Shown here piece after piece: positions 63,808 to 64,000 of a stretch of DNA of 64,000 nt; the first letter of the stretch is position 1; every line of letters starts with the position of its first letter. This DNA is from Hyphomicrobiales bacterium (GTDB lineage Bacteria > Pseudomonadota > Alphaproteobacteria > Rhizobiales > Devosiaceae): positions 1 through 64,000 of the forward strand of contig JALSII010000026.1 of the NCBI GenBank assembly GCA_026981645.1, in the 5' to 3' direction. The notes under the pieces are model-generated. The model did no database searches, was not told the origin of the DNA, and saw only the letters and a program-made list of their open reading frames with translations. A program made the translations under genes and the position numbers.

Positions 63808-64000
63808 GTGTTTTGGTCCGGAAAAACCGACAGGCTTCCTGGTGCGAATGAAGCTTTGGCCGGGCGCGATGTGCCGATGGTGATTGAGGACAGGCACTTT
63901 GTCTCCGGGCACCCTTTGCGCGGGCCGTATCCGCAAGGTCACGAGACCATATATTTCGCCATGGGTTGTTTCTGGGGGGCTGAGAGGCTTTTCTGGCAAC
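63808..64000 (+). CDS. msrA: Peptide methionine-(S)-S-oxide reductase MsrA, N-terminal part (3' end outside window)
   Basis: MsrA reduces methionine sulfoxide in damaged proteins. The catalytic cysteine is in the complete motif MGCFWGAERLFWQ at the window's end. The preceding residues RDVPMVIEDRHFVSGHPLRGP are typical of the rhizobial form, which carries this N-terminal stretch of about 50 residues. GTG 63808 follows the membrane-protein stop by 3 bases. The rest of the gene is cut off by the window edge. Confidence 0.93.
   Translation, partial: MFWSGKTDRLPGANEALAGRDVPMVIEDRHFVSGHPLRGPYPQGHETIYFAMGCFWGAERLFWQ

Overview
The window is a contiguous piece of an alphaproteobacterial chromosome, most likely from the order Hyphomicrobiales (Rhizobiales). 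The call rests on gene order and family type: murJ-trpS, fur-plsC-miaB-phoH-ybeY-corC-lnt-metK, rimP-nusA-ylxR-infB-rbfA-truB-rpsO-pnp, irr-fabA-fabB, mutM/ubiE-ubiB, rpsT-dnaA, and a RegB/RegA redox pair. Coding density is high, GC is moderately high, and several genes start with TTG or GTG. No phage, transposase, CRISPR array or rRNA operon is visible. The genus cannot be named from the sequence alone.

Layout. 1-5.5 kb: end of murJ, then trpS, a universal stress protein, a NifU-type Fe-S protein, tsaB, rimI, a Fur/Mur regulator and plsC. 5.5-13.5 kb: tRNA and rRNA maturation and envelope genes (miaB, phoH, ybeY, corC, lnt, metK, trmB). 13.7-23.9 kb: the transcription/translation operon rimP to pnp, with a hairpin terminator in front of rimP, terminator hairpins around rpsO and pnp, an undescribed small gene between rbfA and truB, and a YlxR/L7Ae gene whose 5' end is interrupted. 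24.2-33.7 kb: a 2-hydroxyacid dehydrogenase, an SH3 protein, irr divergent from fabA-fabB, then a minus-strand series ubiE, ubiB, lipoprotein, dut, MoeB/ThiF-like, and mutM. 33.9-45.9 kb: rpsT, a 730-base dnaA upstream region rich in GANTC sites, dnaA, an ABC-F ATPase, dnaN, recF, gyrB and a class A penicillin-binding protein; short repeats lie on both sides of the last gene. 46-49.5 kb: a SprT/YgjP-like peptidase, a DUF2852 protein, and regB/regA.

The right-hand part is accessory. 49.5-57.9 kb is a divergent catabolic locus. A five-gene minus-strand operon encodes a Gfo/Idh/MocA oxidoreductase, a glycoside-hydrolase-like protein, a BtpA/SgcQ protein, an M42 peptidase of the SgcX/FrvX type and an FGGY kinase. 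Facing it are a DoeB/EutE-like deacylase and an EutB-like dehydratase. A perfect LacI/GalR-type operator lies between them. 57.9-62.7 kb is a compact set of a flavin monooxygenase, a condensation/PapA-like acyltransferase, a free-standing acyl carrier protein and an AMP-forming acid ligase. This looks like a minimal carrier-protein pathway for an acylated, oxidised small molecule, and it is the best candidate for an undescribed system here. The window closes with tRNA-Ser(GGA), two related small membrane proteins and the start of msrA.

A theme across the window is short palindromes at gene ends. A family related to TTAGGRTCAGGACCCTAA sits on or next to several stop codons, often exactly between convergent genes, and probably works as a terminator or is a dispersed intergenic element.
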